From assembly GCA_003223455.1 (NCBI GenBank), contig QHVE01000011.1, forward strand, positions 1-64,000: DNA of 64,000 nt, read 5' to 3'. This DNA is from Gemmatimonadota bacterium. Its GTDB lineage: Bacteria > Gemmatimonadota > Gemmatimonadetes > Gemmatimonadales > Gemmatimonadaceae. Below the pieces are notes generated by a model. The model was not told the DNA's origin. It saw nothing but the letters and a program-made list of their open reading frames with translations, and searched no databases. This document shows positions 25,519 through 34,470 of this stretch, one piece after another (positions within the stretch are counted from its first letter, which is position 1; every line of letters begins with the position of its first letter). Position numbers and translations under genes: made by a program.

Positions 25519-28500
25519 TGCGTCTCACCAAGCTCGAGCTCCACGGATTCAAGTCGTTCGCCGATGCCACGAACCTCGTGTTCGAGCCCGGCGTGACGGC
25601 AATCGTGGGTCCGAACGGCTGTGGCAAGTCCAACGTCTCGGACGCCGTCCGCTGGGTGCTGGGTGAGCAGCGCGCCCGCCTGATGCGCGGTGCGAAGATG
25701 GACGAAGTGATCTTCCAGGGCTCGTCGGCGCGGCGGCCCGTGAACGTGGCCGAGGTCTCGCTGCACTTCTCGAACGAGGACGGGATCCTCCCCGTGCCGT
25801 TCCGCGAAGTGGTGATCACGCGCCGGCTTTCACGGTCGGGCGACAGCGATTACTTCCTGAATCGCGCCCCGTGCCGGCTGCGCGACATCGCCGATCTGCT
25901 GCGAGGCACGGGGCTGGGCGCGGGCACTGGCGTCGTCATCGAGAGCCGGATGATCGATGCGCTGCTCTCCGACCGCCCCGACGACCGCCGCGAGCTGTTC
26001 GAGGAGGCGGCGGGCGTCGGGCTCTACCGCGACCGACGACGCACGACGGAGCGTCGGCTCGAGGAGACGACGGGCGATCTGCAGCGGCTGGACGATCTGA
26101 TCAACGAAGTCGCGAGCCAGGTGCGGAGTCTCGCGCGTCAACGGAAGCGCGCCGAGCGCCACGCCGAGATCATGACGCGTCGCTTCACCGTCGAGCTCGC
26201 GCTCGCCGCGCGAGAGATGGAGGCATGGCGCGAGGAGTTGGGCCGCCTCGAGACCCGCCTGGTTGACCTGCGGGCGCAGCTGCCGGCCGCCGAGTCCGCG
26301 GCGCTCGATGCCGAGGCGGCGCGCGACCAGGCGCACGGAGGCCGGGCCGCCGCGGAGGCTCAGCGCAACGAGCTTTCGCGTCTCGTCAGTGCGCAGCGCG
26401 AGCAGGTGCAGCGCATCCGGGGCGAGATGGCGGTGGCGGAGGAGCGTCAGCGCAACGCGTCGGCGCGACGGCAGCGCGCGGAGGCCGAAGCGACGGCTGG
26501 TGAGCAGACGGGAGTGCAGATCGCCGCCGAGCGGGAGAATGCGGCGGCGGAGCGCGCGCGCGAAGAGTCGGAGCTCGCGTCGGCGGAAGCAGAGCTGGCG
26601 CGACACCAGGAGGCCGAGAACGAAGTGCGTCGCGTCGTCGCCGAGGCGCGCAACGCCGTGGAAGGTGCCGAACGCGAGCTGCGCGAGCTGCAGGATCGCG
26701 TCCGGCGCGTGGAGCACGAGCGCGAACGTGCCGTTCGCGAGCTCGACGAGGTGCGTCAGCGCGCCGACGCACTCGCGCAGGAGCAGGCCCGGCTCGACGA
26801 CGCGCTGGCCATGACGCGGCGCGAGCACGAGGAGCTGCAGGTGGAGGTCGACGCCGCGCAGGCGGCCGCCGCGGCCGCCGCGAGCGAGATGGAGGAGGCA
26901 CGCGCAGCGGATCGCGACGTGCGCGAGCGCGAGGCAGTCGCGCGCGCCGAGCTGTTTCGCGCCGACGAGGCGCTCACCGCGCTCCAGGGTCGAGTCAATG
27001 CGCTGGAGCAGCTCGAACGCGATCGCGTCGGCCTCGCGCCGGCCGCTTCGCGCCTGCTCCGCGAACGCGACCGCTTCGGGGAGGGCGCGGTACTCGGGCC
27101 GGTGTCGGACTTCATCGCGGCGGACCAGCAGTCGGCATTGCTCGTCGAGAAGTTCCTCGGCAACTCGGTGCACGCGGTGCTCGTGCGCGACCGCGACGTC
27201 GCCGACGCGATTCGCGTCTGGCACGGCGAAGCCAATCCCGGGCCGCTCCTGCTCCTTCCGCTCGATGCGGCCGCCGAGCCGAGCGAGAGTGGGCGCGAGG
27301 ACGGGCTGGAGTCCGTCGTCGACGCTGTCGGTCTCGGCCGCGCCTGGGTGCGCACGCTCCTCGGCCGCGTGCACGCGCTCGAGGGCGGCAGCGCGTTCGT
27401 CGATGCCCGTGGCGCGGTGTGGCTCCCCGGCACTGCGACTGGCCCCGGACCGCTGCGTCGGCGCGCCGAGCTGACCGAGCTGCGACGCGACCTCACGACG
27501 CTCGAAGCGCAACGGCAGGCAGCGTCGCGCACGGCCGACGCGATGCGCGAGTCTCTGCTCGCGAGCGAGCGGCGGGTGCTCGAGGCGACCGAGGCGGCAT
27601 CGGTCGCACAGCTTCAGGCACGGCAGACGCTGGAGCGTCAGGCGGAGTCGTCGCGGCGCGTCGCGCGGGCGACACGTGAGGCGCAGGAAGCGGCGACGCT
27701 CGCCGAACGTCTGGCGGCGCGAGCCGCCGAACTGGGTGACCGCCATCGCGCGCTCGACGCCGACACGGCGGCGCTCACCGAGCAGCTGGGGGCCCGCCAG
27801 CAGGCGATCGCCGACGCGCGCGAGCGGGCTAGCGTCGCCGAGCGAAGCCAGGAGGAGGCGCGAGAGCTTCGTGGCCGCTGGCAGGTGCGCCAGGCGGAGA
27901 CGCGAGCGCGTGTGCAGATGGCCGTCGATCGGGAGCGCCGCCTCGCGCAGGAAGTGTCGACCGCCACGCAGCGCCTCGCACAGCTCCGCGAGGAGCTCAG
28001 CGAGCTCGCGCTGTCCGACAGTGCGCTCGCCGAGCAGATGGCGTCGTGGACACTCGACCTGGAGACACGCGAAGCGACGCTCTCGGATGGCGAGGCGAGT
28101 CTCGCTGCCGCAGAAGCGGCAGTGCGAACCGCGGACACCGCGCTCGCCGATGCCGACCACGCCGTGAGCGAGCATCACCGTCGCCTCGCCGCCGCGAGCG
28201 ACGAGCTGCATCACGCCGAGCTGCGGTTCACCGAACTGTCGGGTCGTCGAGCCGCAATCCGCGAGCGGCTCGAGACCGAGTGGAAACGCCCGCTGGAGGA
28301 GATGATCGCCGAGGTGCCGCCGGTCGACCTCGACGACGACGCGCTGCGCATGGAGGCGGCCGAGCTTCGCCGCCAGATCGAGCAGCTCGGACCGGTCAAC
28401 GCGCTCGCCATCGAGGAGCACGACGAGACGATGAAGCGCCACGACTTCCTCGTCGCCCAGCGGGCCGACCTCGCCGAGGCCAAGGCGTCGCTGCTCCAGG

Positions 28501-29045
28501 CGATCAAGGAGATCGACGCCACGGCACGCGAGCTGTTCCTGGCCACCTTCGAGCAGGTCCGTGTCAACTTCCGCGAGATCTTCATGTCGCTGTTCGGCGG
28601 CGGCGAGTGCGACCTGCGGCTCGAGAATCCGGACGCACCGCTCGACTGCGACATCGAGATTCACGCGTCCCCGCGCGGCAAGAAGACGCAACGCATTCAT
28701 CTGCTGTCCAGCGGCGAGCGCGCACTCGTCGCCCTCTCCCTGCTGTTCGGCATCTTTCTCACGAAACCGAGTCCGTTCTGCCTTCTCGACGAGGTGGACG
28801 CGCCGCTCGACGACGCGAACGTCGGCCGCTTCGTGCGCATGTTGAACCAGTTCAAGAGTCGCACGCAGTTCATCGTCATCACGCACAATCCGCGGACGAC
28901 CACGGAAGCGGGCGACGCCGTCTACGGTGTGACGATGCAGGAGCCGGGTGTCTCGTCGCTGGTGAGCGTGCGCATGCGCGGGGCCTCGACCGAGGCGTCG
29001 CTTCCGCTGGAGCCGGTGGCCGAGGAGGCCGCCGTCACGTCGTGA
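25518..29045 (+). CDS. smc: Chromosome segregation protein SMC
   Basis: An 1175-aa SMC ATPase, the standard length. Walker A GPNGCGKSN is at residues 31-39. Coiled coil runs to about 510, then the hinge (GAVLGPVSDFIAADQQSALLVEKFL region, about 515-660), then the returning coiled coil. The C-terminal head has signature LLSSGERALVALSLLFGIF and Walker B FCLLDEVDAPLDDAN. The start is GTG, overlapping the preceding TAG by one base. SMC with ScpA/B organises the chromosome; scpA/scpB are not in the window. Antisense frames spanning this gene are composition artefacts. Confidence 0.98.
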   Translation: MRLTKLELHGFKSFADATNLVFEPGVTAIVGPNGCGKSNVSDAVRWVLGEQRARLMRGAKMDEVIFQGSSARRPVNVAEVSLHFSNEDGILPVPFREVVITRRLSRSGDSDYFLNRAPCRLRDIADLLRGTGLGAGTGVVIESRMIDALLSDRPDDRRELFEEAAGVGLYRDRRRTTERRLEETTGDLQRLDDLINEVASQVRSLARQRKRAERHAEIMTRRFTVELALAAREMEAWREELGRLETRLVDLRAQLPAAESAALDAEAARDQAHGGRAAAEAQRNELSRLVSAQREQVQRIRGEMAVAEERQRNASARRQRAEAEATAGEQTGVQIAAERENAAAERAREESELASAEAELARHQEAENEVRRVVAEARNAVEGAERELRELQDRVRRVEHERERAVRELDEVRQRADALAQEQARLDDALAMTRREHEELQVEVDAAQAAAAAAASEMEEARAADRDVREREAVARAELFRADEALTALQGRVNALEQLERDRVGLAPAASRLLRERDRFGEGAVLGPVSDFIAADQQSALLVEKFLGNSVHAVLVRDRDVADAIRVWHGEANPGPLLLLPLDAAAEPSESGREDGLESVVDAVGLGRAWVRTLLGRVHALEGGSAFVDARGAVWLPGTATGPGPLRRRAELTELRRDLTTLEAQRQAASRTADAMRESLLASERRVLEATEAASVAQLQARQTLERQAESSRRVARATREAQEAATLAERLAARAAELGDRHRALDADTAALTEQLGARQQAIADARERASVAERSQEEARELRGRWQVRQAETRARVQMAVDRERRLAQEVSTATQRLAQLREELSELALSDSALAEQMASWTLDLETREATLSDGEASLAAAEAAVRTADTALADADHAVSEHHRRLAAASDELHHAELRFTELSGRRAAIRERLETEWKRPLEEMIAEVPPVDLDDDALRMEAAELRRQIEQLGPVNALAIEEHDETMKRHDFLVAQRADLAEAKASLLQAIKEIDATARELFLATFEQVRVNFREIFMSLFGGGECDLRLENPDAPLDCDIEIHASPRGKKTQRIHLLSSGERALVALSLLFGIFLTKPSPFCLLDEVDAPLDDANVGRFVRMLNQFKSRTQFIVITHNPRTTTEAGDAVYGVTMQEPGVSSLVSVRMRGASTEASLPLEPVAEEAAVTS

Positions 29046-29105
29046 GATGCGGATCGCTCTCTGGCGCGGCACTCCTGTGAAGGAGATGCGCAACGGGGGG
29101 CGCTG

Positions 29106-29873
29106 ATGCGTCTCGTCACGCTCGGCACTGGCACCGTCGCGCTCTCGGGCGCTCGGGTGTGCGCCGGACATTACGTGGAAGCAGGTGCGACGCGTCTGCT
29201 GCTCGACTGCGGGAGCGGGATCACGCACCGACTCGCCGAGCTCGGCCTGCCGTGGCGCGACATCACGCATGTCGCCATCACGCACTTCCACACCGATCAC
29301 ATCTCCGACCTGGCGACGCTGGCGTTCGCGTGGAAGTATGGAGATCTGCCCGGACGGAGCGCGCCACTCGTGCTCGTCGGCCCGGCGGGAATCGCGGCGC
29401 TCCTCGACCGGCTGATCGGCGCGTTCGGCGACTGGTTGCGCGAGCCGGGCTTCCCGCTCGTGGTACGCGAGATCGCGCCGGGCGAGGCCATCGCGCTGGA
29501 CGACGGCACCACATTGCGCGCGACGAAGGTGCCGCACACCGAGGAAAGTATCGCGTACTCCATCGAGCGGCGCGGACGACGAGTCGTCTATACGGGCGAC
29601 CTGGGGTACGATCCCATGTTCGCCGAATGGGCGCGTGGCGCCGACGTGCTGCTGTGCGAGTGCTCGCTGCCGATCGAGATGGCCATTCCGCTGCACCTCA
29701 CTCCCGAGCAGTGCGGCGCGCTCGCTGCCGCGGCGCTGCCGAAGCATCTCGTGCTGACGCACTTCTACCCGCCGGTCGAGCGCGTCGACATCCGCGCGAT
29801 CGTCGCGGCGCACTACGCCGGCCCGGTCACCCTGGCCGACGACGGGTCCACGTTCGAGATCGAGGAAGACTGA
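29106..29873 (+). CDS. MBL-fold metallo-hydrolase, RNase Z-like
   Basis: A 255-aa metallo-beta-lactamase-fold protein. The zinc motif HFHTDH is present (ITHFHTDHISDLATLAFAWKYGDL), with RVVYTGDLGYDP supplying the bridging Asp and KHLVLTHFYPP the last His. The layout is that of RNase Z/ElaC or arylsulfatase-like members, but the flexible arm of tRNase Z is not visible, so I keep the call general. The TGA overlaps the aroF ATG (TGATG). Confidence 0.85.
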   Translation: MRLVTLGTGTVALSGARVCAGHYVEAGATRLLLDCGSGITHRLAELGLPWRDITHVAITHFHTDHISDLATLAFAWKYGDLPGRSAPLVLVGPAGIAALLDRLIGAFGDWLREPGFPLVVREIAPGEAIALDDGTTLRATKVPHTEESIAYSIERRGRRVVYTGDLGYDPMFAEWARGADVLLCECSLPIEMAIPLHLTPEQCGALAAAALPKHLVLTHFYPPVERVDIRAIVAAHYAGPVTLADDGSTFEIEED

Positions 29874-30925
29874 TGCTGGTCGTGATGGAGCATGGTGCGA
29901 CGGACGCGCAGATCGCGCGCGTCGCCGAGGTCATTCGCGAGATGGGGTACCAGGCGCGGCCGATGCCCGGTGCGCAGCGCACGACAGTGGGGCTCGTCGG
30001 CAACGACGGTCGCGTCGACGGCTCGCAGCTCGAGGCGCTCGACGGCGTGGCCGAGGTGATTCACGTCTCGAAGCCGTACAAGCAGGTCTCGCGCGAGTGG
30101 AAGCCGGACGACACGCTCGTCACGATCGCGCCGGGTGTCACCTTCGGCGGCCCGACCATTCCGATCATCGCCGGCCCCTGCTCCGTGGAGAGCGAAGAGC
30201 AGATCGTGCTCGCGGCGCGCCAGGTGCGCGACGCGGGCGGCGCCGCGCTTCGCGGGGGCGCCTTCAAGCCGCGCAGCTCGCCGTACTCGTTCCAGGGACT
30301 CGGCCGCGAAGGGCTCGCGCTCCTGGCGCTCGCGCGGCGGGAAACGGGGCTTCCGATCGTCACCGAAGCGCTCGACGAGGACGGCGCACACCGCGTCGCC
30401 GAAGTCGCCGACTGCATCCAGATCGGCGCGCGCAACATGCAGAACTACTCGCTCCTTCGCACGATCGGCCGGCTCGGCAAGCCCGTGCTCCTCAAGCGCG
30501 GCATGGCGGCGACGACCACCGATCTGCTGATGAGCGCCGAGTATCTGCTCGCCGAGGGAAACACGCAGGTGATCCTCTGCGAGCGCGGCATTCGCAGCTT
30601 CGACCCCGCGACGCGCAACCTGTTCGATCTTACCGCGATCCCGCTCGTGCAGAAGCTGTCGCACCTGCCCATGGTCGCCGATCCGAGCCACGGCACCGGA
30701 CTGCGCGACAAGGTCATCCCGATGGGGCGCGCGGCCATCGCGGCGGGAGCCGATGGACTGCTGGTCGAGATGCATCCCAACCCCGAGAAGGCGATGTCCG
30801 ACGGCGGCCAGTCGCTGTTCCCCGATCAGTTCGCGCGACTCGTGCGCGAGACGCGTGCGATCGCCGAGGCAATCGGCCGGTCGCTCGCGGCACCCCCCGG
30901 AACCGCCCCCTCGGCGCGCGGGTAG
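29873..30925 (+). CDS. aroF: 3-deoxy-7-phosphoheptulonate (DAHP) synthase, type I-beta
   Basis: A 350-aa enzyme for the first step of the shikimate pathway (PEP + erythrose 4-phosphate). An N-terminal regulatory ferredoxin-like domain of about 70 residues (MLVVMEHGATDAQIARVAEV) precedes the TIM barrel, as in Thermotoga DAHP synthase, where Tyr/Phe bind. Barrel motifs: IIAGPCSVESEEQI, RGGAFKPRSSPYSFQG, CIQIGARNMQNYSLL, VLLKRGMAAT, ILCERGIRSFDP, VADPSHGTGLRDKV and LLVEMHPNPEKAMSD. Confidence 0.97.
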   Translation: MLVVMEHGATDAQIARVAEVIREMGYQARPMPGAQRTTVGLVGNDGRVDGSQLEALDGVAEVIHVSKPYKQVSREWKPDDTLVTIAPGVTFGGPTIPIIAGPCSVESEEQIVLAARQVRDAGGAALRGGAFKPRSSPYSFQGLGREGLALLALARRETGLPIVTEALDEDGAHRVAEVADCIQIGARNMQNYSLLRTIGRLGKPVLLKRGMAATTTDLLMSAEYLLAEGNTQVILCERGIRSFDPATRNLFDLTAIPLVQKLSHLPMVADPSHGTGLRDKVIPMGRAAIAAGADGLLVEMHPNPEKAMSDGGQSLFPDQFARLVRETRAIAEAIGRSLAAPPGTAPSARG

Positions 30926-30967
30926 CACTCACGGACGGCGCACGCCGCGCCCCACAACGGAGTTCGC

Positions 30968-31639
30968 ATGCAACTCGCACGACTTCGCGCGCTGGCCCTC
31001 GCCGGCGCGCTGCTCGCCCCTCTGTCGCTCGGTGCCGCGCGTCCCCGCACGCAGGGCGACCTCCTCGACCGCGCCGTCGCCGCGTGGGCCAAGGTGAAGA
31101 CGGCACGCGCGACGTTCGAGCAGACGATCACCAACCCGCTCACGGGCCGCACACTCACCGCTTCCGGCGACTATCAGCAGCAGCGCCCGGGCAAGCTGTC
31201 GGTGCGTTTCTCCCAGCCAGCCAACGAGCGCATCGTCGCCGACGGCTCGCACCTCTGGCTGTACCTGCCGAGCACGACCCCTGGACAGGTGATTCGCACC
31301 TCCCTCAAAGAGGGCGGCAGTGGCACGGTCGACCTCAGCGCACAGTTTCTCATCGCGCCGCGCTCCCGTTACACGGTCACGCCGAACGGCACGGCCGAGG
31401 TGTCTGGTCGTGCGACGCACGCCTTCAACCTCGTGCCGAAGCAGAAGGAAGGTGCGGCGTTCCAGACCGCGACCGTGTGGATCGACGATGCCGACGCCAC
31501 GATTCGGCAGTTCGAGGTCACCGAGCCGTCGGGAACGGTTCGCCGCGTCCGACTGACGTCGTTCCGTCCCAACGCTCCCGTGGATGCGTCCGCGTTCACC
31601 TTCACCGTGCCCGACGGGGTTCGCATCGTCGATCGCTGA
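30968..31639 (+). CDS. lolA: Outer-membrane lipoprotein carrier protein LolA
   Basis: A 223-aa periplasmic chaperone that carries lipoproteins from LolCDE to the outer membrane. It has a signal peptide (hydrophobic residues 8-22). The LolA domain shows VKTARATFEQTI, the strand pattern GDYQQQRPGKLSVRFSQPA, DGSHLWLYLP, and a C-terminal FTFTVPDGVRIVD. It implies an outer membrane with sorted lipoproteins. Follows aroF by 42 bp. Confidence 0.92.
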   Translation: MQLARLRALALAGALLAPLSLGAARPRTQGDLLDRAVAAWAKVKTARATFEQTITNPLTGRTLTASGDYQQQRPGKLSVRFSQPANERIVADGSHLWLYLPSTTPGQVIRTSLKEGGSGTVDLSAQFLIAPRSRYTVTPNGTAEVSGRATHAFNLVPKQKEGAAFQTATVWIDDADATIRQFEVTEPSGTVRRVRLTSFRPNAPVDASAFTFTVPDGVRIVDR

Positions 31640-31662
31640 CGGATCGACGCATCGAAGCTCTG

Positions 31663-31691
31663 GTCGAGGCCGCGCACTGCGCGGCCTCGAC
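31663..31691 (+). terminator. 13-bp hairpin after lolA
   Basis: GTCGAGGCCGCGC (31663-31675) pairs perfectly with GCGCGGCCTCGAC (31679-31691), loop ACT. It is 23 bp after the lolA stop. A short cttctgg follows, with no long T-run. Confidence 0.7.
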
Positions 31692-31756
31692 TCGCTTCTG
31701 GAGGAGTCACATCGCGGATCAGCTGAACCGCTGGTCGCAGCGCGAGCGGTGCGCCA

Positions 31757-31763
31757 TACTTTG
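31757..31763 (+). promoter_or_regulatory. Probable -10 of the DUF3500 gene (TACTTTG)
   Basis: TACTTTG ends 11 bases before the first in-frame ATG (31775). No convincing -35 is seen. It belongs to the recurrent TAnnTT(T)G class. Confidence 0.4.
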
Positions 31764-31801
31764 CCCGCTTCGCCATGGCGACTCTCACCCTCGTTTCCGC
31801 G

Positions 31802-32884
31802 ATGACTCGTCCGTTCGTCGTGCGCCGCGTCGGCGCCGTCATGTTCGTCCTGACCGCCCTCGCACCCACACGCCGAGTCGTCGCCCAGGCGGCGACCGAG
31901 CGCGGCGCGACGACGGCGGCGGTCGTCGCCGCCCGCGCGGCGCTGCGCGCGCTTCCCGATTCGACGCGTGCCGACGCGGTGTTCTCCTTCGATAGTACCG
32001 AGCGCTCGAACTGGTACTACGTCCCGCTCGACCGGAAGGGCGTCACGCTGGCACGAATGACTGCTGAGGCGCGCGCCCGCGTCGACTCCCTGCTCGCCAC
32101 CGGACTCAGTCCGCGCGGCTTCGCGACGGCCAAGAGCATCATGCGCCACGAAGCGATCCTGCATGACATCGAGGCGACGGGACCGCCCGCAGGGCGTCGC
32201 AACGTGCGCGATTCCAGCAAGTATTACCTCAGTGTGTTCGGAGCGCCCGACGAATCGGCCGCGTGGGGATGGCGCGTGGAAGGCCACCACCTCTCGGTGA
32301 ACTACACCGGCATCGGCCGCTCGACCCAGGTAGTGTCACCGGTGTTCTTCGGCGCCAATCCGGCAAAGGTGCTTTCCGGGCCGCATGCAGGCCTGCGCAT
32401 CCTCGCCGCGGAGGAGGATCTCGCGCGCGAGCTCGTCGAGATGCTCGACGCGAAGCAGCGCGCGGTCGCGATCTTCTCCGACACGGCGCTGGTCGAGATG
32501 GAGACGCGCAACGATCCGAAAGCGCGCGCGCTCAAGACCGAAGGACTGCGCGCCGCGGACATGACCGAACCGCAGCGCACCCAGCTCCGCCGACTCGTCG
32601 AGCACTACGCCGGACGCGTGTCGGCCACCGCGCGCGCGCACGCGCTCCGCGACGTCGCGGATGGCGGGTTCGGTGAGCTGCGCTTCGCGTGGGCGGGTGG
32701 CACGGAGGTCGGGCAGGCGCACTACTATCGCATCCACGGCCCGACGATCCTCATCGAGTACGACAACCAGCAGACCAACGCGAACCACATCCACACCGTC
32801 TGGCGAGACCTCCGCCACGACTTCGGCGGCGACCTCCTCGCCGAACACTACCGGACGCACAAGCACGCCAACCCCGCCCGCTGA
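31802..32884 (+). CDS. DUF3500 family secreted protein
   Basis: A 360-aa protein with a signal peptide (RRVGAVMFVLTALAP, cleavage after VVAQA). Hallmarks of DUF3500: SNWYYVPLDRKGVTLARMTAEAR, YYLSVFGAPDESAAWGWRVEGHHLSVNYT, VSPVFFGANPAKV and a C-terminal HIHTVWRDLRHDFGGDLLAEHY. The function of the family is unknown. The ATG at 31775 would add nine residues; I prefer 31802 because the signal peptide is then compact. Five bases separate it from the next gene. Confidence 0.85.
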   Translation: MTRPFVVRRVGAVMFVLTALAPTRRVVAQAATERGATTAAVVAARAALRALPDSTRADAVFSFDSTERSNWYYVPLDRKGVTLARMTAEARARVDSLLATGLSPRGFATAKSIMRHEAILHDIEATGPPAGRRNVRDSSKYYLSVFGAPDESAAWGWRVEGHHLSVNYTGIGRSTQVVSPVFFGANPAKVLSGPHAGLRILAAEEDLARELVEMLDAKQRAVAIFSDTALVEMETRNDPKARALKTEGLRAADMTEPQRTQLRRLVEHYAGRVSATARAHALRDVADGGFGELRFAWAGGTEVGQAHYYRIHGPTILIEYDNQQTNANHIHTVWRDLRHDFGGDLLAEHYRTHKHANPAR

Positions 32885-32888
32885 GGCC

Positions 32889-34259
32889 ATGGTGCACTCC
32901 GTCCCCTCTCGTCGCTGGCCGACCCGCCACGTGCGCCGCACGAGTGTGGCGGCCGCCGTCTTCGCGCTCGGTGCTCTGGCGCCGTCGCTCCTCGCGCAAC
33001 CCTCCCGCGCGTCGTCCGCGACGTCCGCGCCTCGTGCGCCGAACGGCTTCTCCGCCGAACGGCTGGCTCGCGTCGATCGCTTCCTCCAACAGTCTGTCGA
33101 CTCGAACCGGATCGGCGGTGCCGTCGCATTGGTGATGCGCGACGGGCAGGTCGCCTATCAGAAGTCCGTTGGCTGGATCGACCGCGAATCACACCGCTCG
33201 ATGACGGCGGACGCGATGTTTCGCATCGCCTCGCAATCCAAGGCCATCACGAGCACGGCGATCCTCACGCTCGTCGAGGAGGGAAAGATCGCGCTCGGCG
33301 ATCCCGTGAGTCGCTTCATCCCCGCCTACGCGCACACGATCGTTGCGTCCCGCACCGACAGCGGTCGCACCGTCGGGCCGGCACGCCGACAGATCACGAT
33401 CCAGGATCTGCTCACCCACACCGCCGGCATCTCGTACGGTGGCGAGCGCTGGGTCGCCGATCAATACGCCGCGAAGGGCCTCGGTCCCGCGGCGGGCAAC
33501 GGCTGGTACACCGCCGACAAGACCGAACCGGTCTGCGAGACGATGGAGCGGCTCGCCTCGCTCCCCTTCGTCGCACAGCCGGGCGAGGCATTCGTGTACG
33601 GTTACAACACGGACATCCTCGGATGCGTCGTCGAGCGCGCGTCGGGAGTTCCGCTGGACGAGTTCATCCGCACACGCATCACCGGTCCGCTCGGCATGAC
33701 GGACACGTACTTCTTCGTGCCCCCGGCGAAGGCGTCCCGACTCGTCACGCTCTACATGAACGACAGCACTGGACACATCGCACGCGCGCCCGAAGGCTCG
33801 CGCGGGCAGGGGCACTATGTCGAAGGACCGCGACGCAGCTTCTCGGGCGGCGCTGGCATCGTCTCCACCGCGCGCGATTACGCCCGCTTTCTGCAGATGA
33901 TCCTCAATCATGGCGAGATCGACGGAGTGCGCATCCTCTCGCCACGCTCGGTGGATCTCATGACGTCGAATCAGATCGGCACGATCTACGGGCAGAACGG
34001 CCGCGGCTTCGGCCTCGGCTTCGAGACAGTCGAGCGCATCGGAGGGAACGGCTACTACTCCGTCGGCAGCTTCGGTTGGGGCGGCGCCTACGGCAGCAGC
34101 TACATGGTCGATCCCGCCGAGCGCATGGTCGTCGTCTTCATGATCAACCAGATGCCGAACCGCAGCGACGTCGCAGCCAAGTTCCCAACGCTCGTCTATC
34201 AGGCGCTCACCGACGTGGCGCCTCGTGCGGGCTGGCCGACCAAAGCGGCGTCGCGCTGA
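32889..34259 (+). CDS. Serine hydrolase, beta-lactamase class C / esterase family
   Basis: A 456-aa secreted protein. The signal peptide spans about residues 15-37. The SxxK nucleophile motif is S115-Q-S-K118 (FRIASQSKAI). The YxN motif is at YGYNTD and the third box is a Gly-rich stretch near SFGWGGAYG. HTAGISYG and GPLGMTDTYF are typical of the EstB/AmpC-like family. These enzymes include esterases and peptidases, so it is not called a resistance gene. Start chosen at 32889; the open frame upstream is a shadow of DUF3500. Confidence 0.88.
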   Translation: MVHSVPSRRWPTRHVRRTSVAAAVFALGALAPSLLAQPSRASSATSAPRAPNGFSAERLARVDRFLQQSVDSNRIGGAVALVMRDGQVAYQKSVGWIDRESHRSMTADAMFRIASQSKAITSTAILTLVEEGKIALGDPVSRFIPAYAHTIVASRTDSGRTVGPARRQITIQDLLTHTAGISYGGERWVADQYAAKGLGPAAGNGWYTADKTEPVCETMERLASLPFVAQPGEAFVYGYNTDILGCVVERASGVPLDEFIRTRITGPLGMTDTYFFVPPAKASRLVTLYMNDSTGHIARAPEGSRGQGHYVEGPRRSFSGGAGIVSTARDYARFLQMILNHGEIDGVRILSPRSVDLMTSNQIGTIYGQNGRGFGLGFETVERIGGNGYYSVGSFGWGGAYGSSYMVDPAERMVVVFMINQMPNRSDVAAKFPTLVYQALTDVAPRAGWPTKAASR

Positions 34260-34296
34260 CCCCTCGGGCGCGAGCCTCGCGCGCAGCGTCTCACGT

Positions 34297-34311
34297 GGGC
34301 GCAATGCGCCC
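34297..34311 (+). terminator. Short GC hairpin after the serine hydrolase gene
   Basis: GGGCGC-AAT-GCGCCC, 38 bp after the stop. It is small and lacks a T-run. The rest of the 211-bp gap to the next gene has a TACTAT element at 34394 that could be a -10, and nothing else I can identify. Confidence 0.35.
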
Positions 34312-34470
34312 CCGACGCCGACTGGTTCGGGACTGACAGCAGGCTCGGGCGCGGTAGCGGCACGACGTGCTCGCCCTCTCCCGAGCCGCGGGGTACTATA
34401 CGGAGTCGTCCGCGACGACCGCCGGCGCCAGGTGCGCGGCGGTGGTCGTCTCGCCTCACGCACTGCCGCC

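Noticed and set aside
25830-29813. Very long minus-strand open frame opposite smc and the MBL gene
   Set aside because: Pure shadow: smc on the plus strand has all SMC motifs; the antisense translation is Arg/His-rich without recognisable sequence.
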